Source: Triticum aestivum
Taxonomy: Eukaryota; Streptophyta; Magnoliopsida; Poales; Poaceae
Direction of reading: 5' to 3'
DNA length: 64,000 bases
NCBI RefSeq assembly: GCF_018294505.1
Contig: NC_057808.1
Coordinates: 226,421,684 to 226,485,683, forward strand
Below the pieces are notes generated by a model. That model was not told the DNA's origin. It saw only the letters and a program-made list of their open reading frames with translations, and did no database searches. A program made the position numbers and the translations under genes. Positions 32,843 to 44,960 of this stretch are shown here, in pieces; position 1 is the first letter of the stretch, and each line of letters opens with the position of its first letter.

Positions 32843-34406
32843 TGCTGCCTCTTGAGCACTGCGTTGGTTTTCCCTTGAAGAGGAAAGGGTGATGCAGCAA
32901 AGTAGCGTAAGTATTTCTCTCAGTTTTTGAGAACCAAGGTATCAATCTAGTAGGAGACTACACGCAAGTCGCCTCGTACCTACACAAACAAATAAGAACC
33001 TTGCAACCAACGCGATAAAAGGGTTGTCAATCCCTTGACGGCCACTTTCAAAAGTGCGATCTGATAGAGATAATAAGATAAATATTTTTGGTATTTTTTA
33101 TGATATAGATTGAAAGTAAAGATTGCAAAGTAAAATAGATTGGAAACTTATATGATGGAAAATAGACCCGGGGGCCATAGGTTTCACTAGTGGCTTCTCT
33201 CAAGATAGCATAAGTATTACGGTGGGTGAACAAATTACTGTCGAGCAATTGATAGAAAAGTGCATAGTTATGAAAATATCTTGGCATGATCATGTATATA
33301 GGCATCACGTCCACGACAAGTAGACCGAAACGATTCTGCATCTACTACAATTACTCCACACATCAACCGCTATCCAGCATGCATCTAGAGTATTAAGTTC
33401 ATAAGAACAGAGTAATGCATTAGGCAAGATGACATGATGTAGAGGGATAAACTCAAGCAATATGATATAAACCCCATCTTTTTATCCTCGATGGCAACAA
33501 TACAATGTGTGCCTTGCTGCCCCTGCTGTCACTAGGAAAGGACACCGCAAGATTGAACCCAAAGCTAAGCACTTCTCCCATTGCAAGCAAGATCAATCTA
33601 GTAGGCCAAACCAAACTTACAATTCGAAGAGACTTGCAAAGATAATAAATCATACATAAAAGAATTTAGAGGAGATTCAAATATTGTTCATAGATAATCT
33701 TGATCATAAACCCACAATTCATCGGATCTCGACAAACACACCGCAAAAAGAATTACATCGAATAGATCTCCAAGAGAATCGAGGAGAACTTTGTATTGAG
33801 ATCCAAAGAGAGAGAAGAAGCCATCTAGCTAATAACTATGGACCCGAAGGTCTGTGGTAAACTACTCACACATCATCGGAGAGGCTGTGGTGTTGATGTA
33901 GAAGCCCTCTGTGATCGATTCCCCCTCCGGCGGAGCGCCGGAAAAGGCCCCAAGATGGGATCTCACGGGTACAGAAGGTTGCGGTGGTGGAAATAGGGTT
34001 TTGTGGTGCTCTCAGATGTTTTCGGGGTATATGAGTATATATAGGCGAAAGAAGTCGGCCAGGGGAGCCACGAGGGGCCCACGAGGGTGGGGGGCGTGCC
34101 TACCCCCCTGGGCCTGCCCTCCTGCCTCGTGGCCTCTTTCTTGACGTCCACTCCACGTTTCCTGGATTGCGTTTGGTCCAAAAATCACTCTCCCGAAGGT
34201 TTCATTCCGTTTGGATTCCGTTTGATATTCCTTTTCTGCGAAACACCGAAATAGGCAAAAAAAATAGCAATTTCACTGGGCCTTTGGTTAGTAGGTTAGT
34301 CCCAAAAATAATATAAAAGTGTATAATAAAGCCCATTAAACATCTAAAACAGATAATATAATAGCATGGAACAATCAGAAATTATAGATACGTTGGAGAC
34401 GTATCA
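32843..34406 (-). repeat. LTR3 of tandem array (outer 5' LTR)
   Basis: 1,564 bp. The outer end is at 34406 with TGATACGTCTCC on the minus strand. The adjoining flank is gtcac. The matching TSD cannot be tested because the far end of the array is cut by the CACTA junction. Confidence 0.9.
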
Positions 34407-36419
34407 GTCACTTCATCCTGAAATGTTTCTGTAAGTACACATGACTAGGGCAAAAATATAGTTACAACAGTGAAGAAAGCAAGACAGACTATCTTGTACA
34501 TGGCAAAACAGGACTAACAATAATGTTACACATCATGAAGCATAAGCAGGACGCGGCAGGAACGACGTCGAGGCTCGGGCACCATGTACAACTGGAAAAG
34601 GGAGGTAGGGCGCAACCTGGGCTGCACAATGTGTTGCTCAAGCCCAGTAACATAGTGGATATTTTCTATTTTTTCTATTTTATAATTTCTCCCATGTTTT
34701 GTATTTATTACCGGTATCAAATGATTTTAGTTGAACCTATAAACTTGCACATAATCACTTGGTGATATTAGCAGACCACACACAAGCTTTGGAATTTATT
34801 TGGAAAAGCCTAAACATTTGTTTATTTTTAAATTGCCCAATTAGTTGTTGTTGTTTCAGTTTTTAAGAGGTTAAGGGCATTTAATTATTTCAAAAGATGT
34901 TGGTTAATTCATGACAGATACTTAGTGATTATTTGCAAGCCAACATACATTTTTATTTTACTTGGTTGAAGACTTCATAATTTGACCCGCATTTGAATTC
35001 GAATTTGACTTTAGCTTTAATGAAGTGAGGATTAAGCTTAGTAAAAGGGATGACAAGGCATCATTAGTCTGAGATTACTCTAGCTTAATTACAGGGGTGT
35101 TACACATCCGATAACTATTGCAACACATGTCATCAATCAATCATTCATCTTTATGTCATTTTAATGAGTACATGTTGCGATCCTCGCCTTGTGTGAGTAA
35201 TATGGTAAAGCAATGGGTTGAGGCAAGGACTTGCAACCCTACATATTTGTTCAATGGTTCATTGGAATGACTTTGTGTATTTGACATTATTTGTGTGTGT
35301 CTAATTGCAATATAATTGCCTCTTGTCTTTTCTCCTGATCTAAGGCCCTGCAAGTACCCAAGATCCGTAGATCGATCCAAAAGGAGGTAAGGAGTGAGGA
35401 AGACATAGAACGCTATCCAAAATAGTAGTGAGAGAGAAGTGGTTAGTACGGTAGCAGATAGCTATTCCTTGGAGGCAAATAAGATGTAGTCATTAAACCC
35501 CCAATGCTTTTGTTTGAATAATCATTTTTAATAACCGAGGTAACCCCACGTGATGGTATGGGCCATCGATTGGATAACTGACTCTTGATGCATGTCGCAC
35601 ACTGGTCAATATGTACTTTGGACACATCCTCCACTTCATCACTGAAAGGGTCGGTATGGTCGACTAGAGGGGTAGTGGTTGGGCTATTAACAATTTTAAC
35701 TTCTTTTGCCAATTTTAGGCTCAACAATAAAGTAGGTTATCTAGATATGCAACTAGGTGGACAACCTATATGACAAGATCAACAACCAAAAGCACAATCT
35801 AAAGAGTAACCACAATATAACACGTTTGCACAAACTAAAGGATAGAAGTAACCGCAAGTGGGGACGAGGATGTGTTGCCGAAGTTCCTTCATTAGGGGGA
35901 GGTGCATCTCTGTTGGAGGTGTGGAGGCACGATGCTCCCCAAGCACCACAATGGCTCACCCTATTCTCCTCACACCCTCGCATGATGCAAGGTGCCATGA
36001 AACCACTAGAGGTGCCCTTGAATACGACAACTAGAACCTTAACAGATAGGTTTGGGGCTATCTGCACAACTTAATTGGAGGATGCCAACACCACCATGGA
36101 GCTTCACCACAATGGAATGTGGCTCCTAGGCGACTCTTCCATCAAGGGTGCTCAAACACCCAAGAGTAACAAGATCCACAATAGAATCTAGGGGGTAACA
36201 AATTTTCTTTGGGTGGAAGTGTAGATCTAGGTCTCGTATTTCAATCCCAAGCAAATCAACAAGTTTGGTTGGCTAGGAAAGGAGATCGGACAAGAATAAG
36301 CTTTAGGCATCAATGGAGGAGAAAGAGAGGCAAGAGATAGGTGGGAGGAGGAAGAGCCCCCTCCTTTTTATATTCCCTCACAAATACAACCGTAACAACG
36401 AAAATATACAATGAGCCAT

Positions 36420-36735
36420 ACAACCGCTCCAGAGAGCGGTGCAACTGCTCAAGTCCCATAAGTGTGGCCAGAGCAACCAGAGCGGTACAACCGCTCAAGC
36501 TGCACAACTCTGGTTGTGGCCATCGGAGCAGTACAACCACCCGGCCACTGCCCATGTACCACCTGGAACCCGAGAGGAAAGGGGCTCTAGAGGTTATTGG
36601 CCCGGTACTTGGGGTGGTGGTACCGCTCCAGGGGATAGAGTGGAAAACCCCTTGAGTACGCGGTACAACCGCTTGGGTGAGAAGAAGTTGCCCAACTCCA
36701 CAAGGGAGCGGTACAACCGTTGCCCCTGACAGTAC
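36420..36735. repeat. Dispersed AGCGGTACAACCGCT-type palindromes
   Basis: At least five near-palindromic copies of (ga)gcggtacaaccgct(c) variants occur, at about 36418, 36437, 36480, 36530, 36660 and 36707. They are interspersed in a region also open on both strands. Each can form a short hairpin. Confidence 0.7.
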
Positions 36736-37630
36736 AATGGAGTGAGTATATTTCAGTGCAAGGGGATTTGAGTTCACTCCGCGAAAACAGATTGGAAGGC
36801 TACATGGGTGCAATATTGATTTTGTGTACATGATTGGATTTCACCCGTATCTTAATAGTACAAATTTTCTACAACCAAAGAAATAAAAGTGCCAAAAATA
36901 CCGTCTTCGATATTTTCCTTTCCAGAGGGGTACCTAACCGTCTTGTGCCTTATAGATGTGCATGTGTAGCTCAAGCACACGGTTAGTCCGCAAACTGCAT
37001 TGTCATCAACACCAAAAAACTTAAGGGGGGTGTCCTTTCAATGTCCCCCTTTTTGGTGATTGATAACAACACAACGATTTGCATAAAGATATTATAATAA
37101 AGCACAATGGTCTACAAATATAGACTGGCTCCCCTAGATGTATGCACTATTTGAATTTTCTTTTGGAATGCAAAGTGCACACAACTAGGATCGATGCCCC
37201 CTAGATTTAAATAACAACAACAAATTGCAAATGATAATAGATATATGTCAAGCATGCATAAGCAACACAACATGTGGTGGAGCAACATATAAGAGCACAA
37301 GGAATGAACATAGCTCCACAAGCATGAATTTAAAGACATGAATTTAAGGTAGATATCATAAAAAATGCATGTCTCACACTATGCTAAAAAAGTAATGTTT
37401 CCAAGACAATAAGTTCACAAACCAAAGAAAATGAGTTTCAACTTAACAAGGTGGTCACAAGCAACAATAACGAGCTTGAAAACAAGTTTGTGACTCCCAC
37501 CCATGCAAATCTCAATGAGATAACCTAATCGAACTCTCTCCCCCTTTGTCATCAAGAAGCCAAAAAGGGAAAGAGCGATGCTAATCCCCCCTGATGATCA
37601 ATCCTCGTCCTTAGACTCCTCCTCAGATTC

Positions 37631-37879
37631 CTATGCCTCCTCGTCCTCATCGGTGTCACAACCTTGGAAAACTGGGGTTCGCTCACGCTCGGCATCAAAT
37701 ATGGAGTTGTTAGGTGCATCATCATCATCATCATCTATCCATTGGCTGTGAGTGGAGATCCATATGTCTTCTGATGTGATGACCTTCTCAGAACCACTCC
37801 TAGTAGAAATGTTCAAAGCCCTCATCGTAGAAATCTGGTGGTGACGAGCAAGCTTCTCATCTCTGTGCGCCTCATACAT
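37631..37879 (-). pseudogene. Acidic coding remnant, downstream part of split ORF
   Basis: Minus-strand ORF of 82 residues with an Asp-rich run (WIDDDDDDAP) and an acidic end. It lies on the 3' side (minus sense) of the Ty3/gypsy insertion and probably continues the remnant at 48444-49199. Family not recognised. Confidence 0.4.
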
Positions 37880-37939
37880 CCTATGTTAGATGTCAGTCTA
37901 AAGACACAAGGCCCTTTAACCTTGTTCAGTCTAACAGCC

Positions 37940-40900
37940 TGTAACATCCCAAAATTCTAAATTTTGGAATGTTATGATAAATAGATAGTTTTGACTGATT
38001 GTTTGATTGTTGTGTGATTGATTGACTGAAAGTGAGTGAAATTCGAAACTTTTTGAAAGTTAAATGAGAGGGAATAAAAGGCCTTTCCCAAACTTTCATT
38101 TTGCATTTTATGATCTCCGTGAATTCAAATTCTTTTCACCACAAAACCCTGGAGAGAAGATGACATGACTTCTTCCATTTATTTAAATGAAAAGGGGTGT
38201 TGAAAATATTTGAATTTCATTTGAAAATATTTCCAATTCTGAAACTTTATGCAACTCAATGATTTTCACGAGTGAAGATAAAATGACTTCTTCAAATTAT
38301 ATGAAATATGAGTTGGGAGTTTTAAAAGAACTAAATTAAAAGTCCTTTTGAAATTATTTTCAATTTGGAGTTATTTGGCTTTTATTCAAATTATTTTTCT
38401 CCAAAAATAAATATACAGAAATTAGGGTAAAATGATTCCCTACATCAGAAAATTTGAGAGAAATAAATTTGAAATCATTATGGTATTTTTAAAATGATTT
38501 TTATTGGATTTTATTAAGGCAGTAGCACTGTTTGATATATTTGAATTTTTGAGGATTTTATTGGACTTTAGAAAAATGTTCATGTTGTAGAAAATCTTTT
38601 TCTAAAAATTTCGATATATTATATGCCTATGTTTTTATTTTATTTTAGTTTATCTTTTTTCTGCTGTCTGTCGTTGTTTAAAAAAAACAAATCCTCGCCG
38701 ACTGGGCCGGCCCAGCACCCAGCCAGGCCGCGGCCCAGCCAGCCCAGCCCTGCGCGTCCCCGACCTCCGCCCGAACTCCGGCTCCCGCACGCCAACCGCC
38801 ACCGCCATGGACGCCGTGCCGCCTCCGGCCTCCTCTGCGCCCTTCCCCAAGCATCGCCGCCGCCTTCCCCGCCTATATAACCCGAGGCCCCGGCCCCTCT
38901 CTCTCTCTTTCCCCGCATCGCGCCGTCGCTGCGGCCTCTCCTTGCCTCGTTCGCCGCCGCATCGCTGCTCGCGCCGCCTGCAGCCGCGCCTCCTCCCGCC
39001 GCACTCCACCGGCGCCCGCGCCTCGCCGCTGCACGCCGCCACCGCCGCCGTCTTCGCCGCCCGCGGCCGCGCCCGGAGCCGCCGTCGGAGCTCGCCGTAG
39101 CCACTGCCCCGCCTCGCCAGAATTTCCCCGCCGGCGCCGAACCGCTACTAAACCAGTATAAACCGCCGGTCCAATCCGGTTTTTCCTTCAAGTTCGTTTA
39201 AAAAAAAGAAACCTAGACTAGATCTGTTTTTTTAGGTTTTATTAAACAACGAACGTCCACTGTTTAGATCCTATAAATGAACGTTCGTTATTTTAGTCTT
39301 TTCGTTTTCTGTTTATTTATGTCAGGGACCTATCCGTGAAAATAATTATTTACAGGTTGGCCCCTAGTTTTCAAACGACCACAACTCTTTGCTCGTTTGT
39401 CCAAATCCAACGAAACCAACGCCCACTTCTTCGTTATGATCTCTTGTTTCCAGTAAAACAACTTAAACATGTTTTTGAAAGTTTTAAAATTTTATTTCAA
39501 ACAGATTTGTATTTGAACTTTGTTTGATCATAACTCAAGTTTTATAACTCCGTTTGAGTTGATTCTTTTTGCAAATCGAAGCTCTTGACCTAAACTTTCT
39601 GATTAGGCCAAATTTAAATAATTTTGGTACTGTTAGAAATTGTTTTATGTTGCAAAGAGTTATTTGCTTGGTTTTGATGTTTTCCGAATTGTCTTCTTCA
39701 TTCTTCCCGATCTTTTGAGTGATTGATTATGTGTGATTACCACTGCTTGCTTATGATAGATTGACCGGAGTGTGACGAGTAGAACTATCAAGAGTTATGA
39801 GTGCGAATCATCTTCATCAACATGGCAGGCAAGTTCACACTTTGATCATATCCCTTCCATACCCAGTTTTTATGCATTAGTTTCACCCTCAAACATTGCA
39901 TGAGTAGGATTGATAACATGTGGGTATTGGGAAGTAGTTGATGAGGTAGGAACCTATTGCCCTGCATTCAAACCTTGGGAGTTACTATTACGTTATGGTT
40001 ATACTGCTATGCTATGCTAGTAGACGTGGATTGGGTGAGTGTATCCATGACAGATGTGAGATTGTTAATTTAATGGTTTACTTAAGGTGGCAACTTAAAC
40101 ACACATCTGGGTGGATTGAGGCACCTCGGTATCCCAGTGATTGCCTGTTTTCTTTTGGACCGCCACCCAGGCTCAAAGGGATCATAAATTATTCATGCTA
40201 GAAACTTCCGTGTGCAGCCACAAGCTATTATGGGCTCTAGCATAGTTAAGTATGTTGCATGACCTCTTCCAGTGGTAGGCTAGCAGATGTAGGGGATGTA
40301 GATTGGTACTGTCTACCCGGGGTTAGAGTTAATGCTTCTGAAAGACTGTGTCTTGGTCATCCGTTTCTCAAACACCATGTAGTGCGAGAATCCCAACGGA
40401 GGAGATCGAGTCTTGTGGGAAAAAGTGCACAAATCTCTGCAGAGTGTACAAACTAATCATGATTAGCCGTGTCCACGGTAATGGACATCTTGAGTATCTG
40501 GTACTTGGATTATCCTGTTGATCTCATCATGTTACTTTAATTAATTTTGTTGGGTTTTGTTGATGATACTTAATTGGGATTGAGAATGCTGTCAACCATT
40601 CTCAATGTTTAACAACCACCATGATAGTCAAATAAAATTTATTCCTTTGCAGTAGGGAAAAATTGGCTTTTCGCAAAAACATTATAACCATAGAGCTCTT
40701 CCACCAGCCATATATGCATGTAGTGATAGCCTTTGTTCATCATTTCTCTATGGTATGAATTTGCCAGCATATTCCATGTGCTGACGCGTTTTCGGGCTGC
40801 AACGTTTCATGTTGCAGGATATCTTACGACGAGTAAGTGATACGTTAGGGTTACGATTTCCTACACTCAACTTTGCCGTTGGTGTTGATGGGAATCCACA

Positions 40901-41064
40901 ACCTTGTTACTTCCGCTATTTGGATTGAGGTAATAGTATTTATGTTACTTTATACATATGATTTACCTCTGTTTTAAATCCTCGAGTACTGTGTGTGTCA
41001 GCATACCGATACAGGGATGACACTTAAGCATAGAGACTTGATCCATTTGGGTCGGGTCGCTACA
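37940..41064 (+). repeat. 5' LTR of Ty3/gypsy element
   Basis: 3,125 bp, TG...CA termini. A cctatataaccc TATA box near 38871 follows a very GC-rich stretch. The proline/arginine-rich ORFs around 38620-39190 are LTR sequence, not genes. Confidence 0.93.
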
Positions 41065-41067
41065 AGA

Positions 41068-41079
41068 TGGTATCAGAGC
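41068..41079 (+). other. Primer binding site, tRNA-iMet type
   Basis: TGGTATCAGAGC begins 4 nt after the 5' LTR and complements the 3' end of plant initiator tRNA-Met. Confidence 0.88.
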
Positions 41080-41097
41080 ACATGTTGACTGTAGGAC

Positions 41098-42574
41098 GTG
41101 ACCCTAGAAACTGGCAAGCCCATAGGAAGGATTTTCTCTAAAACTTTCCTTTTCAAAAAGATCTTTTACCTCTCTCCTTTTCTGAGTCTTATTCAAATAT
41201 TCCCTTTTAGTGAGACCATACCCCTTTTCCCTTTTGACCACACGAAGATTCGACTGATGAGACCACTCCAAGAAGGACAAGATATCGGACAACCAAGACC
41301 ACTTCGGAATGAAGAGTATTTTATTGAGCATTGTTATAATTGGAACTACAACGGTTAAGGACTCTGAAGACTAGGAGAATTTGAAGGCTCTGAAGAATTT
41401 CCAGATTGGTATAGGAAGGCTACCCTTATGGAACTTGGCAGACTATGGAAGCCGTCAATACCCGAGACCAAGGTGTATCGGAGAAAGACCGGAACATGGA
41501 GCATTAGAACTCAAAGTTTTTGTTAAGAAAACCCAAAGACAGGAGATATCAGTTATGGAATGAAAGCTCATGGAAGTAACATGGGCATAGACATGGCTAT
41601 CCATGATGTTATCGCCCGCTTATGCTATTGCCACCGTGCTGAGTTAAGCATGCAGTTCGTCGTAAGGATTGGATGGTAGAAGGCTGATGGAGCACCTATC
41701 AGCAAGATGAAGTTTTAACCTTAGCCGGTGTATCACCAGGATCTGGAGTGTTACATCAAGAAGTTAAGATGGACCTACAAAAGCAGTATTTGATAAGGAA
41801 GCATTTCGTGAAGAACTCAGGACCCAGAAGCTGAAAGTAGCCAAGCTAGAGGAGCAAAACCTTGAGATATCAAAGATTCGACAGGAACTGAAGGACAGTA
41901 GGACCATGGTTCATGCCAAGGATGTTAAGACCCAGAAGTTTGAAACGCAATTATTAAAGGACGCCATGAGAGACTTCGCGTCAACAGAGAGGGTCTGGCA
42001 AAAGAACTTGAGAAGGACAAGCATGATCGGAAGAAGCCCATCGGAGACATGAACAAGACTTCAAGAGTTTGGCGACTTTGAGGATTTTTGACCTCTTGAA
42101 GACCAAACCCCTATTATACCTACGTTAGATGCGACGTTTGTGAGCTGTCATTTGTTTGTTGTTTTTTTGACAGCCACAATAAAAACCTGTCTCTTCAAAA
42201 CTATTGTTTGCATTGTGTGTATCCCTCTCTACCTCTCTTATCTCACCCCAAACCCATGGACCCAATAGAGGATGAATGGAGATGAGCTTGTATTTTCTAG
42301 ACCAATGAGTCAATTGGAGACGGACCGATGGATTCAGAACATGGAGGATCCCATGGAGAATAACCCTATAGCCGGAAAGGATATGACCCAGCATGCTCTT
42401 CAGTGCTTCGAAAGAGGTGCTGCTACTTGGTGGAGGATGTACCAAACCACCAATGGATGGCAAGGAGTAACCACTTGGAAAGAATTTAAGTTGAATTTAC
42501 GAAAGTCTCGAGTTGTGCCCCAGAAATTGAAGCCTTATGGAAGTTCAGTCTACATTGTTGGGAAAGATCCGTGA
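41098..42574 (+). pseudogene. gag-region remnant
   Basis: Bases 41098-42270 have no long frame, only broken pieces and a deleted or rearranged gag N-terminus. From 42272 a frame encodes a gag-like segment including LETDRWIQNMED and FERGAATWWRMYQT. After about 42525 the sequence switches abruptly to a region normally just before integrase (KLKPYGSSVYIVG). This marks the junction of the pol deletion. Confidence 0.75.
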
Positions 42575-43799
42575 AGCTCAGAAGGATGACAAAGAAATTG
42601 CTGAGTTAAAAGAGAGGATGAGCAAAGGAAAGGCCAAATGTTCGTAAGGATGAGCACGGCACCTTATGGTTCGAGGACCGTGTATATGTGCCCAATAATG
42701 CAAAGATCAGGAAGTTAATACTTCAGGAGGCTCATGACTCACCATACTTGATTCGCCCTAGAAACAACAAGATGTATTTGGATTTGAAGGAGCGTTTCTG
42801 GTGGACTGGTATGAAGAAGGATATTGTGGAGTATGTAGTCGTAGGTGATGTATGCCAGAGAGTAAAGGCAGAGTATCAGAAGCCAGCCGGATTACTACAG
42901 CCTATGCCGATACCCGAATGGAAGTAGGATAAGCTTGGCATGGATTCCATTACCGGATTTCCCAGAACCCGATCGGGATATGATTCTATCTGGGTAGTAG
43001 TTGATTCGCTTGACCAAAGTGGCTCACTTTATCCCAGTGAAAACCACCTATACAAGTGCGAAGTTGGCCAAGATATATTTGACCAGGATCGTATGTCTGC
43101 ATGGAGTTCCGAGGACCATTGTATCAGATAGAGGAACACAGTTTACCTCAAAGTTTTGGAATCAGCTGCACCAGACTTTGGGTACTAGGCTAGAGTTCAG
43201 TACAGCCTTTCATCCGCAGACAGATGGATAGACTGAGAGAGTCAATCAGATTCTGGAGGACATGTTGAGAGCGTGTGCGCTAGATGATGGATCTAGTAGG
43301 GATGATAATCTACCTTACGCGGAGTTCTCATACAACAACAGTTACCAAGCCAGTTTGAAGATGGCCCCTTTTGAAGCTTTGTATGGGAGAAGGAGCCAGA
43401 CACCGTTGATGCGGGATGAAGTTGGAGACCGTCAGTTGTTTGGACCAAAATTGATCAAGGAGTCAGAAGAGAATGTTAAGTTGATTCAAGATAGACTGAA
43501 GGTAGCTCAGTCCAGGCAGAAGAGTTATGCAGACTCAAAAACGCAAGGAGGTAGTCTATGAAATTGGAGACAGAGCATGTCTTCGTGTGTCCCCTCTGCG
43601 AGGAGTTAAACGATTTGGAGTTAAGGGAAAGTTAGCCCCGAGATTTGTAGGACCATACCGAGTTTTGGAGCGTATGAAAGAAGTGGCCTACAAGTTAGAG
43701 TTACCCGAAGGACTGTCAGGAGTTCATGATGTGTTTCACGTTTCCCAGTTGAAGAGTGCCATGCAGAGATGGCCAATATTCCCCTGTAAGGATGCCTGA
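42575..43799 (+). pseudogene. Integrase remnant
   Basis: Recognisable order: zinc-binding region (42688-42927), catalytic core (about 42940-43230; DSITGFPRT, VSDRGTQF), then the C-terminal part (43262-43799; YNNSYQASLKMAPFEALYGR, VGPYRVLERM, VHDVFHVSQLK). The zinc region keeps LQEAHDSPY but the second His is Arg and the first Cys of the CxxC pair is Gly. It is broken by an in-frame TAG at about 42926, a frame change near 43000, a TAG in the PQTDG* stretch near 43230, and a frame change near 43550. Non-functional. Confidence 0.9.
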
Positions 43800-44960
43800 C
43801 CCTGGAAAGGATAATGATGTTATTCCCCGAAGTGGATTTCGGACAAAATAAGTATAAGTTTTTATCTCGGTATGTGGGATATCCCACGAGGATGAAGAGA
43901 TGAAGTACTATGGGATATAAAGGAGATATGATGTTGGAAATATGGACCAATGGAAATTCCATGATGAGTCTGAGTAATCACGTCGTAGTTTGGTACCAAT
44001 AGAAGGAAGAGAGACAGTACCATTGGATGGATTTAAGAATACTAGGGAGTTGGAAGTTGGAATAATGATCAGTTGCTCGATGATAAGTTCAAGGACTACA
44101 AGTGATGAGATGGGCCATAACCCACAGGCCCCAGGACCTGCCAAGAAGCAAGCACATTCTTGCTGAAGGAAAAACCCTGGAAGAAGTTACGATTTTATCG
44201 ACAGACGATCTTATAGGAGTTACGCAAAACCTGAGGGTTGGGAAGGAACGATAGATGTTTGTTTGGCTTGCAGAATCAATGGATTTATCCGAACCTAGTT
44301 CGTTGACAAGAAAAATTCTGCAATGCTTGCGAGGATGACCGAGTGTTAGAATGCGAGATTCACTAAACCATATACAGGGTAATGATTTGGGTGCGGGATG
44401 GATTGATCACCATACCGACTTACTCTTATTGTTCGCTTTGCTAAATGGGATGGTAAATCTGAGTGACTTGCCTATAGTAGAGAGACAACGAGCAAAACCT
44501 TGTTTGAACCTTAGAATGGTGTAAGTATTTTCCCCCTTGTACAAGGCAGCTCTTGCCAATCGTAGGTTATACGGTGAGGATCAACCCAGACCCATTTCCT
44601 GCAGGAGAAACCATAATTGGAAGACCACCATGAGATATCGATAGTTGTTTAGTATTGGCGCCTGACCCGTCACCTAAGAAGACCCAGTCATGGAAGGACA
44701 GAAGAATTGAGGAAAAGGTTATGCCACTACCAGAAGAGCCCAGAGAAGGAATTTTCCGAGAATCTGAGAAGACTGACACTGTCAAAGATAAGGATGGAGT
44801 ATATGAGTTTTGATGGAACAGTAACAATGTTTCTAAGGGTGGTAGCACCCCAGACCCCCTGTGATGATCGATGGAATTTGAGAAGACCCCAAACCCAACC
44901 TATTTTCTTTCTAGCCTCTCTGAATCTCGAGGACGAGATTCATTTTAAGGGTGGTAGGTT
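43800..44960 (+). other. Post-integrase region, polypurine tract
   Basis: Non-coding and degenerate. Bases 44111-44137 resemble the anticodon arm of initiator tRNA-Met (see findings). The last bases before the 3' LTR, ttttaagggtggtaggtt, are the likely polypurine tract. Confidence 0.6.

Larger units (their letters stand above)
20544..34406 (-). mobile_element. Tandem Athila-like LTR-retrotransposon array (3 LTRs, 2.1 internals)
   Basis: On the minus strand the order is LTR3 (34406-32843), internal, LTR2 (28526-26956), internal, LTR1 (22522-20952), then 408 bp of a third internal region. The last is cut at 20544 by the CACTA end. LTRs start TGATACGTCTCCAACG and end near TAGCA. Each is followed after about 11 nt by a tRNA-Asp-type primer binding site. 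The 6,004-bp and 5,887-bp periods differ mainly by one 116-bp deletion. The internals are only about 4.3-4.4 kb. I found no zinc knuckle, protease, RT or integrase, so the family looks non-autonomous. The terminal motif and PBS fit Triticeae Athila-lineage families (Sabrina/WHAM-like, by recollection). Confidence 0.88.
34407..37939. other. Degenerate transposon-derived DNA left of Ty3/gypsy insertion
   Basis: No intact gene. It contains a palindrome-rich tract (36420-36735) and a cttaaggggggtgtcc / ccccctttttggtgattgat motif near 37020-37065. A similar motif recurs at 50360-50410. Near the insertion site is a minus-strand coding remnant (37631-37879). It probably belongs with 48092-50400 to one older element. 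Confidence 0.45.

Noticed and set aside
36310..36831. 173-residue minus-strand ORF in the palindrome region
   Set aside because: No domain, and both strands are open because of dyad repeats.
38623..39191. Proline/arginine-rich ORFs at 38620-39190 and 45670-46222
   Set aside because: They lie in the GC-rich promoter section of the two LTRs and occur identically in both. They are LTR sequence, not host genes.
44111..44137. tRNA gene at the tRNA-iMet-like stretch
   Set aside because: Only the anticodon-arm part matches. The acceptor, D and T arms are missing, so it is not a tRNA gene.
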